The translations under genes were made by a program, and so were the position numbers. This document shows, piece by piece, positions 32,940-41,979 of a DNA stretch of 64,000 nucleotides. Source of the stretch: Caldilineaceae bacterium (GTDB lineage: Bacteria; Chloroflexota; Anaerolineae; Caldilineales; Caldilineaceae). The DNA lies in contig JAJDTL010000028.1 in NCBI GenBank assembly GCA_022827195.1, forward strand, positions 1 to 64,000. The letters are read 5' to 3'. The notes beneath the pieces are model-generated. The model was not told the DNA's origin. It ran no database searches and worked only from the letters and a program-made list of their open reading frames with translations. How positions within the stretch are numbered: the first letter of the stretch is position 1; each line of letters begins with the position of its first letter.

Positions 32940-34103
32940 TTACTCCCCTCCACATCCGGCCTCATTGCGCCAGACTTCGTAGGGATTGTCGCGATTCTGC
33001 AGCGGAAAGTAGACGCGCCCGCGTACACGCTGCGATTCGTGAATCGCCATGATCATCTCCAGCACTGCGCGGGCGTCGTGGCCGCTGGTCACCGTCTGAA
33101 CCTCCCGGTCTTCCTCGATGGCCCGGATCAGCTCTTCGACGAAGAGGCGGTTGTTCAACTGGAACTTTTCGTTTGGCGAACGCGGCTGTCCGTCGCTTTT
33201 GTAGTCCCATTCGGGCAGGGTAATGCGTTCCCAGGAGCCGTCGCGGTCGCCCGGCAGCCAGAGCCGGTAGGGGTAGCAGTAGAGTTCCCCCAGCGGCGTG
33301 CCGCGCAGCGAAAGGATACCGGCGGAGCCGTGAATTTCGATACCGAGCCAGTTGACCCGCTCGCGCGTGTCGGCGTCGTCGCTGCGGTAGGAGTCGAAGT
33401 GGGCGGTAACGCCGTTTCGGAAGACGAAGTAGGCAGCCAGCCCGTTGCCTGCAATCAGTCCGACGCCCTCGTCTCCCGCGTGAATATCTGCCGTAGTCAC
33501 CTCGCGGCCGTCCTGCGTGACATGCGCGTGCGCCCATTGCACCTCAGAACCGGCAAAGAAGCGGATATCGTCAAGCAGGTGTGTGCCAAGGACGATCAAG
33601 TCCATGGCCCCGGCTCGATGATCGGCCTTGCCGTGGCGGCGAATCATCTGCACGTCGCCAATCAGTCCCTCCTCGATCAGCCGCTTGGCGTGCAGTTCGT
33701 AGGGATTGGCGCGTCGGTGCGCGACCGCCAGTTTCGTGTTGTGCCGTTCGCAGGCCGCGAGCATGGCGTCGGCTTCGACCAGCGTGCGGGCAAACGGCTT
33801 TTCGCAGAAGATGCCCTTGACGCCGGCTTCGGCGCAGGCGATGACCATGTCGTGGTGCTCGTCAACCCAGCGCGGGCAGACGCTGACGAGGTCCGGCTGG
33901 ACGGCCGCGAGCATCTCGCGGTAGTCGGCGTAACTGTGGGACGCTTGTGTCCGTTTTGCGGCCGCCGCCCGCCCATCTGCGTCCGGGTCGGCGACTGCGA
34001 TGACTTGGACGCCGGGCAGGCCCTGGAACGCCAGGTCAAGCTGGTGGCCATAGTTGCCGCGCCCGGTGTGGCCGATGACGGCGGCGCGGTAGATCTTGGG
34101 CAT
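32940..34103 (-). CDS. Gfo/Idh/MocA family oxidoreductase
   Basis: 387 residues. The cofactor loop is YRAAVIGHTGRGNYGHQLD, with GHTGRG in place of GxGxxG. The EKP motif is FCEKPFARTLVEADAM and the catalytic-site helix LIVLGTHLLDDIRFF. It is close in style to the neighbouring members, though the three have diverged well beyond recent duplication. GGAG lies seven bases before the ATG. It lies 66 bases upstream of the next family member in the transcript direction. Confidence 0.9.
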   Translation of the reverse strand: MPKIYRAAVIGHTGRGNYGHQLDLAFQGLPGVQVIAVADPDADGRAAAAKRTQASHSYADYREMLAAVQPDLVSVCPRWVDEHHDMVIACAEAGVKGIFCEKPFARTLVEADAMLAACERHNTKLAVAHRRANPYELHAKRLIEEGLIGDVQMIRRHGKADHRAGAMDLIVLGTHLLDDIRFFAGSEVQWAHAHVTQDGREVTTADIHAGDEGVGLIAGNGLAAYFVFRNGVTAHFDSYRSDDADTRERVNWLGIEIHGSAGILSLRGTPLGELYCYPYRLWLPGDRDGSWERITLPEWDYKSDGQPRSPNEKFQLNNRLFVEELIRAIEEDREVQTVTSGHDARAVLEMIMAIHESQRVRGRVYFPLQNRDNPYEVWRNEAGCGGE

Positions 34104-34197
34104 CGTGGGCTCCGGGGAAGTGGAAGACAGAGTTGCCCTTCAGGCGTGTTGGCGCGTGTCTTCGCGTTTCCGTCTACTGGGCGTTCTCTCGGCTCCC

Positions 34198-35235
34198 CTA
34201 TTCGCCGGTGGTGCGGATTTCGACATCGTCGAGGCCCGGAGCGAGCGGAAGGGGCACTTGGGCGCCGGTCTTATGAGAGATGTGGATGGCGGTAATGACT
34301 TCGAGCGCTTTGAGGCCGTCGCGACCTGTGGATACGCTCTCGCGGTCTTCGAGCAGACAGTCGATGCTTTCGCGGACGGCGGCGTAGAAATAGTCGTCGA
34401 GTTTGAATTCGGTGGGCATATCGGGGATGGGCTCGAAGTCGTAGCGCGTTCCGTAGCCCTCTTCGGCTTCAACGAGGGGGCCATGCTCCCAGAGGCCGCG
34501 GCGCTCGCTGAAGTGGATGCGGCCCCCTGTGCCGGCGATTGTCGTGTAGCCCAGGTGCTCTCTGCGCTCGGCGATGCAGTCGACGATGACGACGACGCCG
34601 TCGGAGCAGGCGATCAGGCCGGCGCCGCCGGGGTCGGCGAGGCTCTCCTGATTCAGGTAGCCGGAAACCAGCAGCGGCTCGGCGGAGGTGAAGAAGAAGG
34701 CGTAGTCGACGGTATGCGTTCCGTTCATGAGGAGAGGGCGGCAGCCCTCGTAGGTGATCGTCTTTACTTGGCCGACCGCGCCTTCATCGACCATACGCTT
34801 GACACGCTGGTAATGGGGTAGAAAGCGCCGCGTGTGCTCGGTGATGAGGCGGGAGCCGCTCTGATCGCAGGCCTCGACCATCTTGCGGCCCCAGGCGACG
34901 CTGGTTGCAAGCGGCTTCTCGACCATGATGACTTTGATACCGGCCGCGGCGGCGTCGATGACTGGCTGATGGTGGTAGAGGCTGTTTGTTGTTACGTCGA
35001 CGACATCAAGCGCGGCTTTCTCGTACATGTCGGCCGCGGTGGGATAGCGGTGTTCGGGCAGGATCTCCCATTCGTCACCGAACTGCTGGAGGCGCTGGGG
35101 GTCTATGTCGGCGATAGCGACCAACTCGGCGTCCTCGCAGCGGCGGTAGCCGGCGGCGTGGGAAAAAGGCCTGCGGCCCAGGCCGCCGATCGGCCCGGCG
35201 CCAACGATACCAACTCGGACTTTGGCTTTTGACAT
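34198..35235 (-). CDS. Gfo/Idh/MocA family oxidoreductase
   Basis: 345 residues. The cofactor loop is VRVGIVGAGPIGGLGRR, the classical GxGxxG. The EKP motif is MVEKPLATSVAWGRKM and the catalytic helix LMNGTHTVDYAFF. AGGAG lies eight bases before the ATG. First of three consecutive Gfo/Idh genes; together they suggest sequential or alternative oxidation of related cyclitols or sugars. Confidence 0.92.
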   Translation of the reverse strand: MSKAKVRVGIVGAGPIGGLGRRPFSHAAGYRRCEDAELVAIADIDPQRLQQFGDEWEILPEHRYPTAADMYEKAALDVVDVTTNSLYHHQPVIDAAAAGIKVIMVEKPLATSVAWGRKMVEACDQSGSRLITEHTRRFLPHYQRVKRMVDEGAVGQVKTITYEGCRPLLMNGTHTVDYAFFFTSAEPLLVSGYLNQESLADPGGAGLIACSDGVVVIVDCIAERREHLGYTTIAGTGGRIHFSERRGLWEHGPLVEAEEGYGTRYDFEPIPDMPTEFKLDDYFYAAVRESIDCLLEDRESVSTGRDGLKALEVITAIHISHKTGAQVPLPLAPGLDDVEIRTTGE

Positions 35236-35289
35236 GCGAACGCTCCTGAAATGTGGGTTAGTGCCGCGACTTGCGATGAATCGTTCGGT

Positions 35290-35769
35290 TCAATCGTTGG
35301 GGGCGATCGGCATGACGAAGTGTACCTGTCGCGCCACCTCTCGAAATCCGAACTTGGGGTAGAAGTGCGCTCCTACCTCGTTCTGTGCCAAGGTCTCGAT
35401 CCTGGCGAACTGCATACCTTCCGCCGCGAGATAGGCGACCGCCTTCTCCAACAGCCTGCGGCCGATGCCGCGTTGCTGGAATGCCGGCAGGACGGCAAAG
35501 TTGGGGATGCCGCCAACCTTTGCGGCCGCGTCGACGCGCGTGGTGACGTAACCAACGATCTGACCGTCCTCCTCGGCGACAAATATGCCCGCGGCGTTGA
35601 TGGCGGCGTCATCGTCGATGTGGCGTCTCTTGCGCCAGCGCCAGTCCTGGCCGTGGATCAGACCGTATAGCTGCTCGATATTCTGGTCGATACACACACC
35701 ATCGAAGCAGATCGCTGTGATCGTCTTCAGCGTTTCCAGATCGGACGGTCGGTAGGGCCGTATTTTCAT
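35290..35769 (-). CDS. GNAT family N-acetyltransferase
   Basis: 159-residue acetyl-CoA-dependent acyltransferase. The N-terminal MKIRPYRPSDLETLKTI and the acetyl-CoA loop region FQQRGIGRRLLEKAVAYL (R/Q-x-x-G-x-G/A pattern) are typical, followed by the terminal FYPKFGFREV. GGGAG precedes the ATG. The acceptor is unknown. It lies between a propeller gene and the Gfo/Idh run on the same strand. Confidence 0.9.
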   Translation of the reverse strand: MKIRPYRPSDLETLKTITAICFDGVCIDQNIEQLYGLIHGQDWRWRKRRHIDDDAAINAAGIFVAEEDGQIVGYVTTRVDAAAKVGGIPNFAVLPAFQQRGIGRRLLEKAVAYLAAEGMQFARIETLAQNEVGAHFYPKFGFREVARQVHFVMPIAPND

Positions 35770-35827
35770 CCCGACTCCCGGCTCAGCTCTGTGACTGCAT
35801 CGTCTGGCTTGCGATGGCTCATAAATT

Positions 35828-37282
35828 TTACACGAAACGGTAAGCGAAGAGGTCGGCGTCGTGCAGCACGAAGCGCAGGCGCACTGCTTCGCCGCTGAGT
35901 TTGCTGAGGTCTACGCCCGGTTCCCAGCGCACTTTACGCTCAAGGTCATCACCCAAAATCTCTACGCAGTCGGCCAAGCCAAAGCCCTCTATCGCCGTGT
36001 CGACCTGTGCGTGCAGAATTTCGACGCGTACGCTGCCTGCGGCAGAGGCGGAGAAGTTTAACTCCAGATCACGGCCCTTGAAACTGAGCGGCTTGGTGAC
36101 CATTTCACCGCCGCTGAGGGGCGCGTTCAGCGAGACGAAACCGTCGACTCGCATGGTGTAGCGGCGCAGGCTGGCGCTCTGACCGCGCCAGTAGCCCTCG
36201 TTGACGTAGATTGACAGCTCATCGGGTGCGCCGGCAATCGGAGAACGGGTCGTCACCAGGCCCCAGTTCTGGTAGTTGTCGCCGTATGTCCAGTTATCGA
36301 CGGGCCGCAGTCCGGGGCGGATGTACGCCTCGGGCCAGATGTTGAAGGTGAGGGCGTCGCGGCTGCTCATGAAGAGTCCATCGGTCAGGGCGGCGCCGTA
36401 GCGCTCTTGCGCGTCTGCGCGGATGCGGCGATGGGCCCGCTCGGGCAGGTCGTCGATCGCCGCGGACCAGGGGCGGTCGACATAACGGGTCGGAAAGCCC
36501 ACGAAGATGTGAGGCGCCCGGAAATAGGGGATGATCTGATTGGTGTAGAGTTCGGCGATGCGGCCCGGCCTGTAGTCGACCCAGACCGGCTCGGTCCAGT
36601 CGAGGAAATCGGAGGAGACGCAGGTCAGGATGTCGCGGCCATGGCGGAAGTCGCGGTGATAGTCGCGATATTCGCCGCGTTCGCCGTCCCAGAAGGCGAG
36701 ATTCTGGGAGTCAAAGTAGCCTTTGGTGATGACAGGTTCGTCGCGCAGAAGATTCCAATGGAGGCCGTCGGGTGAACCGAGCGCAAATAGGCCCTTGTAA
36801 CCCCGGTTGTTGGCGAGCGCCTTGTAGCGGGCGTCGTCGGCCGCATTGGGGTTGGGATCCTTGAAGGGCACGAAGTTGATCGCCGGGCTGCTGTCGTCGC
36901 GGGCGTCGATGATGATGTTGTTGCGGCGTGATCCTTCGTACTCGACCAGCCCCAGTTCCGGCTTGCTCCATGTGATGCCGTCGCTGCTTTCGGCCAGGCA
37001 GACCACCTCGTAGTGGGGGTACTCCAACGAGCCCGAGTCGTGCGTGAAGTGCCAGCCGCGGTAGTACATGCGGTAGGCGCCTTCGTCCTGAAAGACGGTG
37101 TAGTAGCCGGAGGCGTTGCCCTCCCACGTCGCGTCGGTCACCAGGGCGATCTCCTGCGGGACGGGGCGATGCAGCCGCAGGGCCGCGTCGCGGCTTATGC
37201 TTGCTATCAGGTGGTCGTCAACCAGCAGCTCGCGGCGCGAGCCGATGTCGATAATACCCTGGCCGTCGAGTGACTCTGTCAT
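35828..37282 (-). CDS. Beta-propeller glycosidase-like protein, paralogue B
   Basis: 484-residue homologue of the product of 27169-28671. Shared motifs include VDDHLIA, ATWEGNASGYYTVF, CLAESSDGITWSKPELG, LVEYEGSRRNNI, KGYFDSQNLAFWD, LYTNQIIPYFRAPHIF and a C-terminal beta-sandwich (PLSGGEMVTKPLSF). The fold is inferred to be a five-bladed propeller of the furanosidase type; the reaction is unknown. It lies between the aldo/keto reductase and GNAT genes. The pair of paralogues flanks the aminotransferase and Gfo/Idh genes. Confidence 0.7.
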   Translation of the reverse strand: MTESLDGQGIIDIGSRRELLVDDHLIASISRDAALRLHRPVPQEIALVTDATWEGNASGYYTVFQDEGAYRMYYRGWHFTHDSGSLEYPHYEVVCLAESSDGITWSKPELGLVEYEGSRRNNIIIDARDDSSPAINFVPFKDPNPNAADDARYKALANNRGYKGLFALGSPDGLHWNLLRDEPVITKGYFDSQNLAFWDGERGEYRDYHRDFRHGRDILTCVSSDFLDWTEPVWVDYRPGRIAELYTNQIIPYFRAPHIFVGFPTRYVDRPWSAAIDDLPERAHRRIRADAQERYGAALTDGLFMSSRDALTFNIWPEAYIRPGLRPVDNWTYGDNYQNWGLVTTRSPIAGAPDELSIYVNEGYWRGQSASLRRYTMRVDGFVSLNAPLSGGEMVTKPLSFKGRDLELNFSASAAGSVRVEILHAQVDTAIEGFGLADCVEILGDDLERKVRWEPGVDLSKLSGEAVRLRFVLHDADLFAYRFV

Positions 37283-37330
37283 GGAGATTGCCTCGAATGT
37301 GTCGGCCCGTTAACCGGGCGGCGGGTTCAA

Positions 37331-38197
37331 TCAGGCCGGCGTCACGCCGATGCCGTCCAGGCGGCGCTTGGTTTCAGCGTAGACGTCATCGGACAGGGGA
37401 CCGGAGAGGACGGCCTGCACGTTCTCTTCGAGATGCGCGGGATTGGTCGTGCCGACGATAATCGTGTGAATGTCGGGATGCGTCAGCGTGTAGCGCAGCA
37501 TGAAGGAGGTGTCGCTCTCGTCGGCCTGGCGGAGGTCAGCCAACCCGGCATCGGCAAAGGGCTGCCAGTTTTCAGGCTTTCCCAGGCCGACCTTTGGCTC
37601 GCCGAGGGCCACGCCGCCGCGGATAATGGTGCCCGCGCCGGCCTGCGCGGTCGTCGCCAGCCAAAGTTCGTGGTCGCGCTCAAGCGCGGAGTAGGGAATC
37701 TGGTAGACGTCGAACACGTCCCAATCGAGATAGGTGGGCAGGTGCGGCAGGGTCGTCGACATACCGAGCCAGCGAACTTTGCCCTGGGCGCGCATGTCCT
37801 GCAGCGCGTTGACCAGCTCACCCTGTTCGCACTCGGCGACGGTCGGGTTGTGGAGTTGCATAATGTCGACAGAGTCGACGCGCAGGCGCTCCAGGCTTTC
37901 ATGCAGGCCGCGGAAGAGGTTTTCTCGGGTCCAGATATGGCCTTCGGGATGGCAGCCGCACTTGGTGGCCAGGATGAACTCGTCGCGGCGGTGGCGGAGG
38001 AAGCGCCCGATCATCTCCTCGCTGTTACCGTAGTCATTGGCCGTATCGACAAAGTTGATACCGGCGTCGAGCACGGCGTTGAGCTGGGCATCCATTTCGG
38101 CATCGGTCATGGCGCGGCGGTGCGCGGCGCCAAATCCGAGCCGGGTGACCTCCAATCCGGTGCGGCCGAGGGTTGCGGTGGGTAGGGCACTGGCCAT
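37331..38197 (-). CDS. Aldo/keto reductase
   Basis: NADPH-dependent carbonyl reductase with a TIM barrel, 288 residues. The catalytic tetrad is visible: Asp and Tyr in DTANDYGNSEE, Lys in LATKCG and His in MQLHNP. The N-terminal TLGRTGLEVTRLGFGAA and the C-terminal HTIIVGTTNPAHLEENV cofactor loop are typical. GGAGAGGA precedes the ATG. It sits in the sugar-catabolic run between the PhyH and propeller genes. Confidence 0.94.
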   Translation of the reverse strand: MASALPTATLGRTGLEVTRLGFGAAHRRAMTDAEMDAQLNAVLDAGINFVDTANDYGNSEEMIGRFLRHRRDEFILATKCGCHPEGHIWTRENLFRGLHESLERLRVDSVDIMQLHNPTVAECEQGELVNALQDMRAQGKVRWLGMSTTLPHLPTYLDWDVFDVYQIPYSALERDHELWLATTAQAGAGTIIRGGVALGEPKVGLGKPENWQPFADAGLADLRQADESDTSFMLRYTLTHPDIHTIIVGTTNPAHLEENVQAVLSGPLSDDVYAETKRRLDGIGVTPA

Positions 38198-38328
38198 TTC
38201 TTGTCCTCTCCTTCCATCTCAATAAGCGGGTCAACAATTGCGTCAACCCACAGGCCGCGGATCAGAGTGGCAATAGACGGGGAACCATCTACCAGCTTTT
38301 CTCATCCGCCGGCGAGTAACCGCAGCCG

Positions 38329-39129
38329 TCACACGCGCCCGGGAATCTCCTTGCCGCGGATTAGCATGAAGGGGGTGTTGCCCTGATTGGGCGTGCCCTC
38401 GACCTGCCTGCGGTGATCTTCGTCGACAATACCAAGGTAGCTCGTTTCGGCGTCGATATAGTGCAGCGCCAGTCCGCGACGGCGGTCGGGCGTTGGGTTT
38501 GCGCCGGTGCGATGAAAGTTAAGGCCGTGGTGGAACATACAGTGGCCCGCCTTGACTTCGACCGGGACCGGCTCAGCCAAGTGCGGGAGCGCCAGGAATC
38601 TCTCCTGATAGTCGCGCGCAATCGGCCCCGATTTGTGGCTGCCGGGGATCACAGTCATGCAGCCGTTGTCGACCGTTGCGTCGTCGAGCGCGACCCAGCA
38701 GCTGACATGGTTCTGTGGCGCAAACATTGGCCAGGCGACCGAGTCCTGGTGCCAGTGGGTAACGGTACCGTTGAAGCGCGGTTTCATCATCAGTTGATCG
38801 GCGTAGAACTTGATGTTGGGCGTGCCCATAAGCTCCTCGATCACGTCCACGATGTCCGCTTTCTTGGCCACGGCCTCAAAGAGTTCGTCGTGGTAACAGA
38901 GGTAGACCATCTTGCGGATCATGTCGATGCGCGGCTCGACCGTCTTTGTGCCGTCGCGGAACTCCGCCTCGAACTGAATATAGTTGGAGGGCACGTGGGT
39001 GAGCCGGCCGGCGGCGATGTCCTCGCTGCGCTCACGGAGGGCTTCGACCTCCTCATGCGACAGCACGCGGCCGTAGGGAAGATAGCCGTTGTCGTCAAAA
39101 AACTGTTTCTGTTCTGCGGTTATTGCCAT
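38329..39129 (-). CDS. Phytanoyl-CoA dioxygenase (PhyH) family protein, copy 1
   Basis: Non-heme Fe(II)/2-oxoglutarate dioxygenase, 266 residues from the ATG at 39129 (MAITAEQKQFFDDNGY), which has GAGGAGA upstream. The iron-binding HxD is His/Asp in VTHWHQDSVAW, and the distal His is in MFHHGLNFHRTGAN. The RRGLALHYIDAE segment probably binds 2-oxoglutarate through Arg. Bacterial members hydroxylate varied small molecules. A second, divergent copy lies at 40156-40932, with two small membrane proteins between. Confidence 0.9.
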   Translation of the reverse strand: MAITAEQKQFFDDNGYLPYGRVLSHEEVEALRERSEDIAAGRLTHVPSNYIQFEAEFRDGTKTVEPRIDMIRKMVYLCYHDELFEAVAKKADIVDVIEELMGTPNIKFYADQLMMKPRFNGTVTHWHQDSVAWPMFAPQNHVSCWVALDDATVDNGCMTVIPGSHKSGPIARDYQERFLALPHLAEPVPVEVKAGHCMFHHGLNFHRTGANPTPDRRRGLALHYIDAETSYLGIVDEDHRRQVEGTPNQGNTPFMLIRGKEIPGRV

Positions 39130-39178
39130 GATCGTTCTCCTCGGAAGTCCGTTCTTGAAATCGTGTGGCTCATTCGGT

Positions 39179-39595
39179 TCAGCTGGGCAGAAGTCTCGGC
39201 AAGAGTAAATGTACGATGATAACGCCCAACAGTCCAAACACGATACCGGGTCCGACCAGTAGGAAGCCGCGCTGGAGCGTGTAGAGAAGAACGTAGTCGG
39301 AAAGAATCAGTTGAAGCGGGGGGACGAATCCGCCCAGCAGGCCCCATGTTGCGTACGTCCAGAAGCCGCCGAAGAGTAGTACGCTCGACAGGGAGGCGAT
39401 CACCTGCAACAGGAACGCCCTCTTCTCCGCCAGCGCGAGGACAGTTCCGCTCAACAAAGCGCCGATGCTCAGCACCAGCATGTCGGCCTGCCAGGAAACG
39501 TAGCCGCCGATGTCGGAGAGTGAAATCAGCCCCAAGTAGGCCAGAATGGCGGCGACGGCAAGGACCGATGCAGCCGAACGGAGGTATGAATGCAA
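39179..39595 (-). CDS. Hypothetical four-helix membrane protein
   Basis: 138 residues with about four hydrophobic helices (VLAVAAILAYLGLISL, MLVLSIGALLSGTVLAL, LLQVIASLSSVLLFGGF, GIVFGLLGVIIVHLLL). Not recognised. It starts four bases after the stop of the upstream anchored protein on the same strand, which argues for joint function and co-translation. Confidence 0.7.
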   Translation of the reverse strand: MHSYLRSAASVLAVAAILAYLGLISLSDIGGYVSWQADMLVLSIGALLSGTVLALAEKRAFLLQVIASLSSVLLFGGFWTYATWGLLGGFVPPLQLILSDYVLLYTLQRGFLLVGPGIVFGLLGVIIVHLLLPRLLPS

Positions 39596-39599
39596 AGCG

Positions 39600-40205
39600 T
39601 TACTCCTGCAGGTCGGCTTGCAGCCGCACGAGGCGTTCGTCGCGCCCGAAGGGGTGGACCAGGCGTATGCCGGCCTCGACGGTCCAAAGTAAAGGTGTAG
39701 AAGCCTGCGCGCGTGCGCCTATGATGCGGTCCAAGTCATAGATGAAAAGGGGGAAGGAGACCTCCAACTGCGCGTGGGGCGCCAGGGTCTGGTCGATGGT
39801 GGAGGCGCGGCTATAGAGGGCCTGGTCCACGTTGGGGTCGTTGCCGAGAAAGGCGCTGTTGCTTCCGCCGATGCGTTCACCATCCAGGAATACGTTGAAG
39901 AAGTAGCTATTCAGACGGATCGGCAAGGGCGAGCGGTTGTGAAGCTTGAACTGCAGAATGAGGCGAGCGCTGCCGTCTTCGGTGCGGTGCACCTCGGTCA
40001 GTTCCAATTCGAGGCTCTGCACACTCGTGATCGAACTGATGTAGTTGGAGGCGCCGCGCCAGCTTGCCGCCAGTGCGATGAGACCAAGGGCAATGAGAAA
40101 AGTGCGGGCGATTCGCGCCGCGTTGGGACGGACGACGTTCTCCCTTCGTACGCGCTCAGACAAATCCCGCGAAGGACCTGCCGCGCACGGAGATATAGTC
40201 AACAT
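39600..40205 (-). CDS. Hypothetical anchored protein with a LEA14/WHy-like domain
   Basis: 201 residues. A basic N-terminus is followed by one membrane helix (ARTFLIALGLIALAAS, about 34-50) and an extracytoplasmic beta-rich domain (LELELTEVHRTEDG, ARLILQFKLHNRSPLPIRL). The alternating pattern resembles the LEA14/water-stress-hypersensitive fold, which is a guess. The ATG overlaps the end of the PhyH copy 2 gene by 50 bases; later starts are not obvious. It probably forms a two-gene unit with the next small membrane protein. Confidence 0.65.
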   Translation of the reverse strand: MLTISPCAAGPSRDLSERVRRENVVRPNAARIARTFLIALGLIALAASWRGASNYISSITSVQSLELELTEVHRTEDGSARLILQFKLHNRSPLPIRLNSYFFNVFLDGERIGGSNSAFLGNDPNVDQALYSRASTIDQTLAPHAQLEVSFPLFIYDLDRIIGARAQASTPLLWTVEAGIRLVHPFGRDERLVRLQADLQE

Positions 40206-40932
40206 GGATTTCGTCGGCGGCGCTCAGGTCCTTTGTCTTTGCGATCATATAGTGCAGGGCCCAAGCGCGGCGGCGCTTATCCGAGGTATTGGGGCTGGAA
40301 AAGTGCAGGTTCAGGCTATGGAACAGGAGGCATCCGCCGGCGGGTATGGGGTTGGGAATCTCCTGCTCCTTCATTTCCTCGGTCAGAAGCTGAGGCAGGT
40401 GCTTGAGCTGAAGCAGGCCGTAGGTGTGGCTGCCGGGGATGCACCGAATGCAGCCGTTTTCGAGCGTGGCGTCATCGAGCGCAATCCAGCAGGTTATCTG
40501 GTTCTGTGGAATGAGGAATGGCCACGAGGCGGAATCCTGGTGATATTCCTTGACAGAGCCATGACCGGGCGGCTTCATGAAGATCTGATCGCCGAGCAGC
40601 TTGATGTCGGGCTCTTCAAGGAGTTCGGAGATCAGGTCGACGATCTTAGGCTTTTTTGCGACGGCGAGGAAACTGGTGTGAATCGAGGCCGGGAAGTTTA
40701 TCTTGCGCAGCTCGTCGAGCGCGCTGGCGGCCTGCACATCGCCGCTGGCGATGACCGCCTCTTTCTCCAGGACGGGGATGCCTTTGATGTCGGCGGGAAT
40801 ATCGACGCGGCCGTAGGCGATGTCCTCGGTCAACTGTTGCAGCTCTGCCAGTTCGCCGGCGTCGAGCAGTGTTGGGTAGGGCAGGAAACCGTCGCGCCAG
40901 AAGGCCGCTTTTTGCTCCGGCGTCAGAATCAT
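40156..40932 (-). CDS. Phytanoyl-CoA dioxygenase (PhyH) family protein, copy 2
   Basis: 258-residue Fe(II)/2-oxoglutarate dioxygenase. The iron-binding HxD is in EYHQDSASWPF and the distal His in LLFHSLNLHFSS. The N-terminus MILTPEQKAAFWRDGFLPYP aligns with copy 1 at 38329-39129, but the central part differs (EPDIKLLGDQIFMKPPG). It follows the DppC-like permease gene by about 40 bases, so substrate import and oxidation may be linked. Confidence 0.9.
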   Translation of the reverse strand: MILTPEQKAAFWRDGFLPYPTLLDAGELAELQQLTEDIAYGRVDIPADIKGIPVLEKEAVIASGDVQAASALDELRKINFPASIHTSFLAVAKKPKIVDLISELLEEPDIKLLGDQIFMKPPGHGSVKEYHQDSASWPFLIPQNQITCWIALDDATLENGCIRCIPGSHTYGLLQLKHLPQLLTEEMKEQEIPNPIPAGGCLLFHSLNLHFSSPNTSDKRRRAWALHYMIAKTKDLSAADEIHVDYISVRGRSFAGFV

Positions 40933-40972
40933 CTCTTCCTCCAGTGCGCCCGGACAGGCGCGGCTGACGGGC

Positions 40973-41896
40973 TCAGTCGAGGGTCATGCGCGGGTCGAGT
41001 GCGTCGCGCAGGCCATCGCCGATGAAATTAATAGACAGGACGCAGATGGTGATCATGAGGCCGGGGGGTACCCAGAACCAGGGCATGTCTTCGATGATCG
41101 AGATGTTTTGCGCCTCGTTGAGCATGTTGCCCCAACTGGGGATCGGCACCTGTACCCCCAGACCCAAAAAGCTGAGTCCGGCCTCGGTAAGGATGGCGCC
41201 GGCGATGCCGAAGCTGGCGGCGACGGTAATGGGCGCGACCACGTTGGGGAGGATGTGGCGCATGATAATCCATTTCTGCTCGACACCAACGGCATGGGCG
41301 GCCATGACATAGTCCATTTCGCGGATAGAGAGGATGAGGCTGCGCACGAGGCGGGCGACGCCGGTCCATCCAATGAGGCCGATGGCGAGCATGGAGTTAA
41401 AGATGCCCGGTCCGATAAAGGAGACGATTGTAATCAGGATGATGAGGGTCGGAAAGGCCATAACGGTATCGGTAACGCGCATGATCAGGGCGTCGGTGCG
41501 ACCGCCGTAATAGCCCGAAACGCTGCCAAGAATCGTGCCGATCGTGATGTAGAGAGCGACGGCCACGATTCCGACGGACATAGAGACGCGGCCGCCGTAG
41601 ATGACCCGGCTCCAGACATCGCGTCCTGTGAGATCGGTGCCCAGCAGGTGGCCGGGTCCGGGAGCCAGTCCAATCTCCTTGATCTCGATCTTGGCTGGGT
41701 CGATGGGCGCGACGACGGACGCCAGGGGAAAGAATACAACAACAAAAACGATCATAAGGACTGCGCTCGCCAGGGCCAGTTTGTGGCGGCGGAATCGACG
41801 CCAGGCGCGTCGGCGCTGTGCGGCTGCTCCACCTTCATCGCCGTAGAGGGCAGAGGATATTACCTGGAGACCTTCAGCTTTACCTTCAACACTCAT
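40973..41896 (-). CDS. ABC transporter permease, DppC/OppC type
   Basis: Inner-membrane permease of a dipeptide/oligopeptide or oligosaccharide importer, 307 residues from the ATG at 41896; a TTG gives a longer form. A cytoplasmic N-terminal tail precedes the first helix (LALASAVLMIVFVVVFF). The region after helix 1 (GPGHLLGTDLTGRDVWSRVIYGGR) is the OppC signature. The ATPase-contact EAA loop is AAHAVGVEQKWIIMRHILPN. Final helices end near AILTEAGLSFLGLG. It lies downstream of the DppB partner, 83 bases away. Confidence 0.95.
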   Translation of the reverse strand: MSVEGKAEGLQVISSALYGDEGGAAAQRRRAWRRFRRHKLALASAVLMIVFVVVFFPLASVVAPIDPAKIEIKEIGLAPGPGHLLGTDLTGRDVWSRVIYGGRVSMSVGIVAVALYITIGTILGSVSGYYGGRTDALIMRVTDTVMAFPTLIILITIVSFIGPGIFNSMLAIGLIGWTGVARLVRSLILSIREMDYVMAAHAVGVEQKWIIMRHILPNVVAPITVAASFGIAGAILTEAGLSFLGLGVQVPIPSWGNMLNEAQNISIIEDMPWFWVPPGLMITICVLSINFIGDGLRDALDPRMTLD

Positions 41897-41979
41897 AGTT
41901 CGTCTGGATTCCGGCTTTCGGGCAGTGCGGTCTACAGTCAAGGGAGTGCCCAGAACCAAGAGCCAGAACCGCTGTACTC

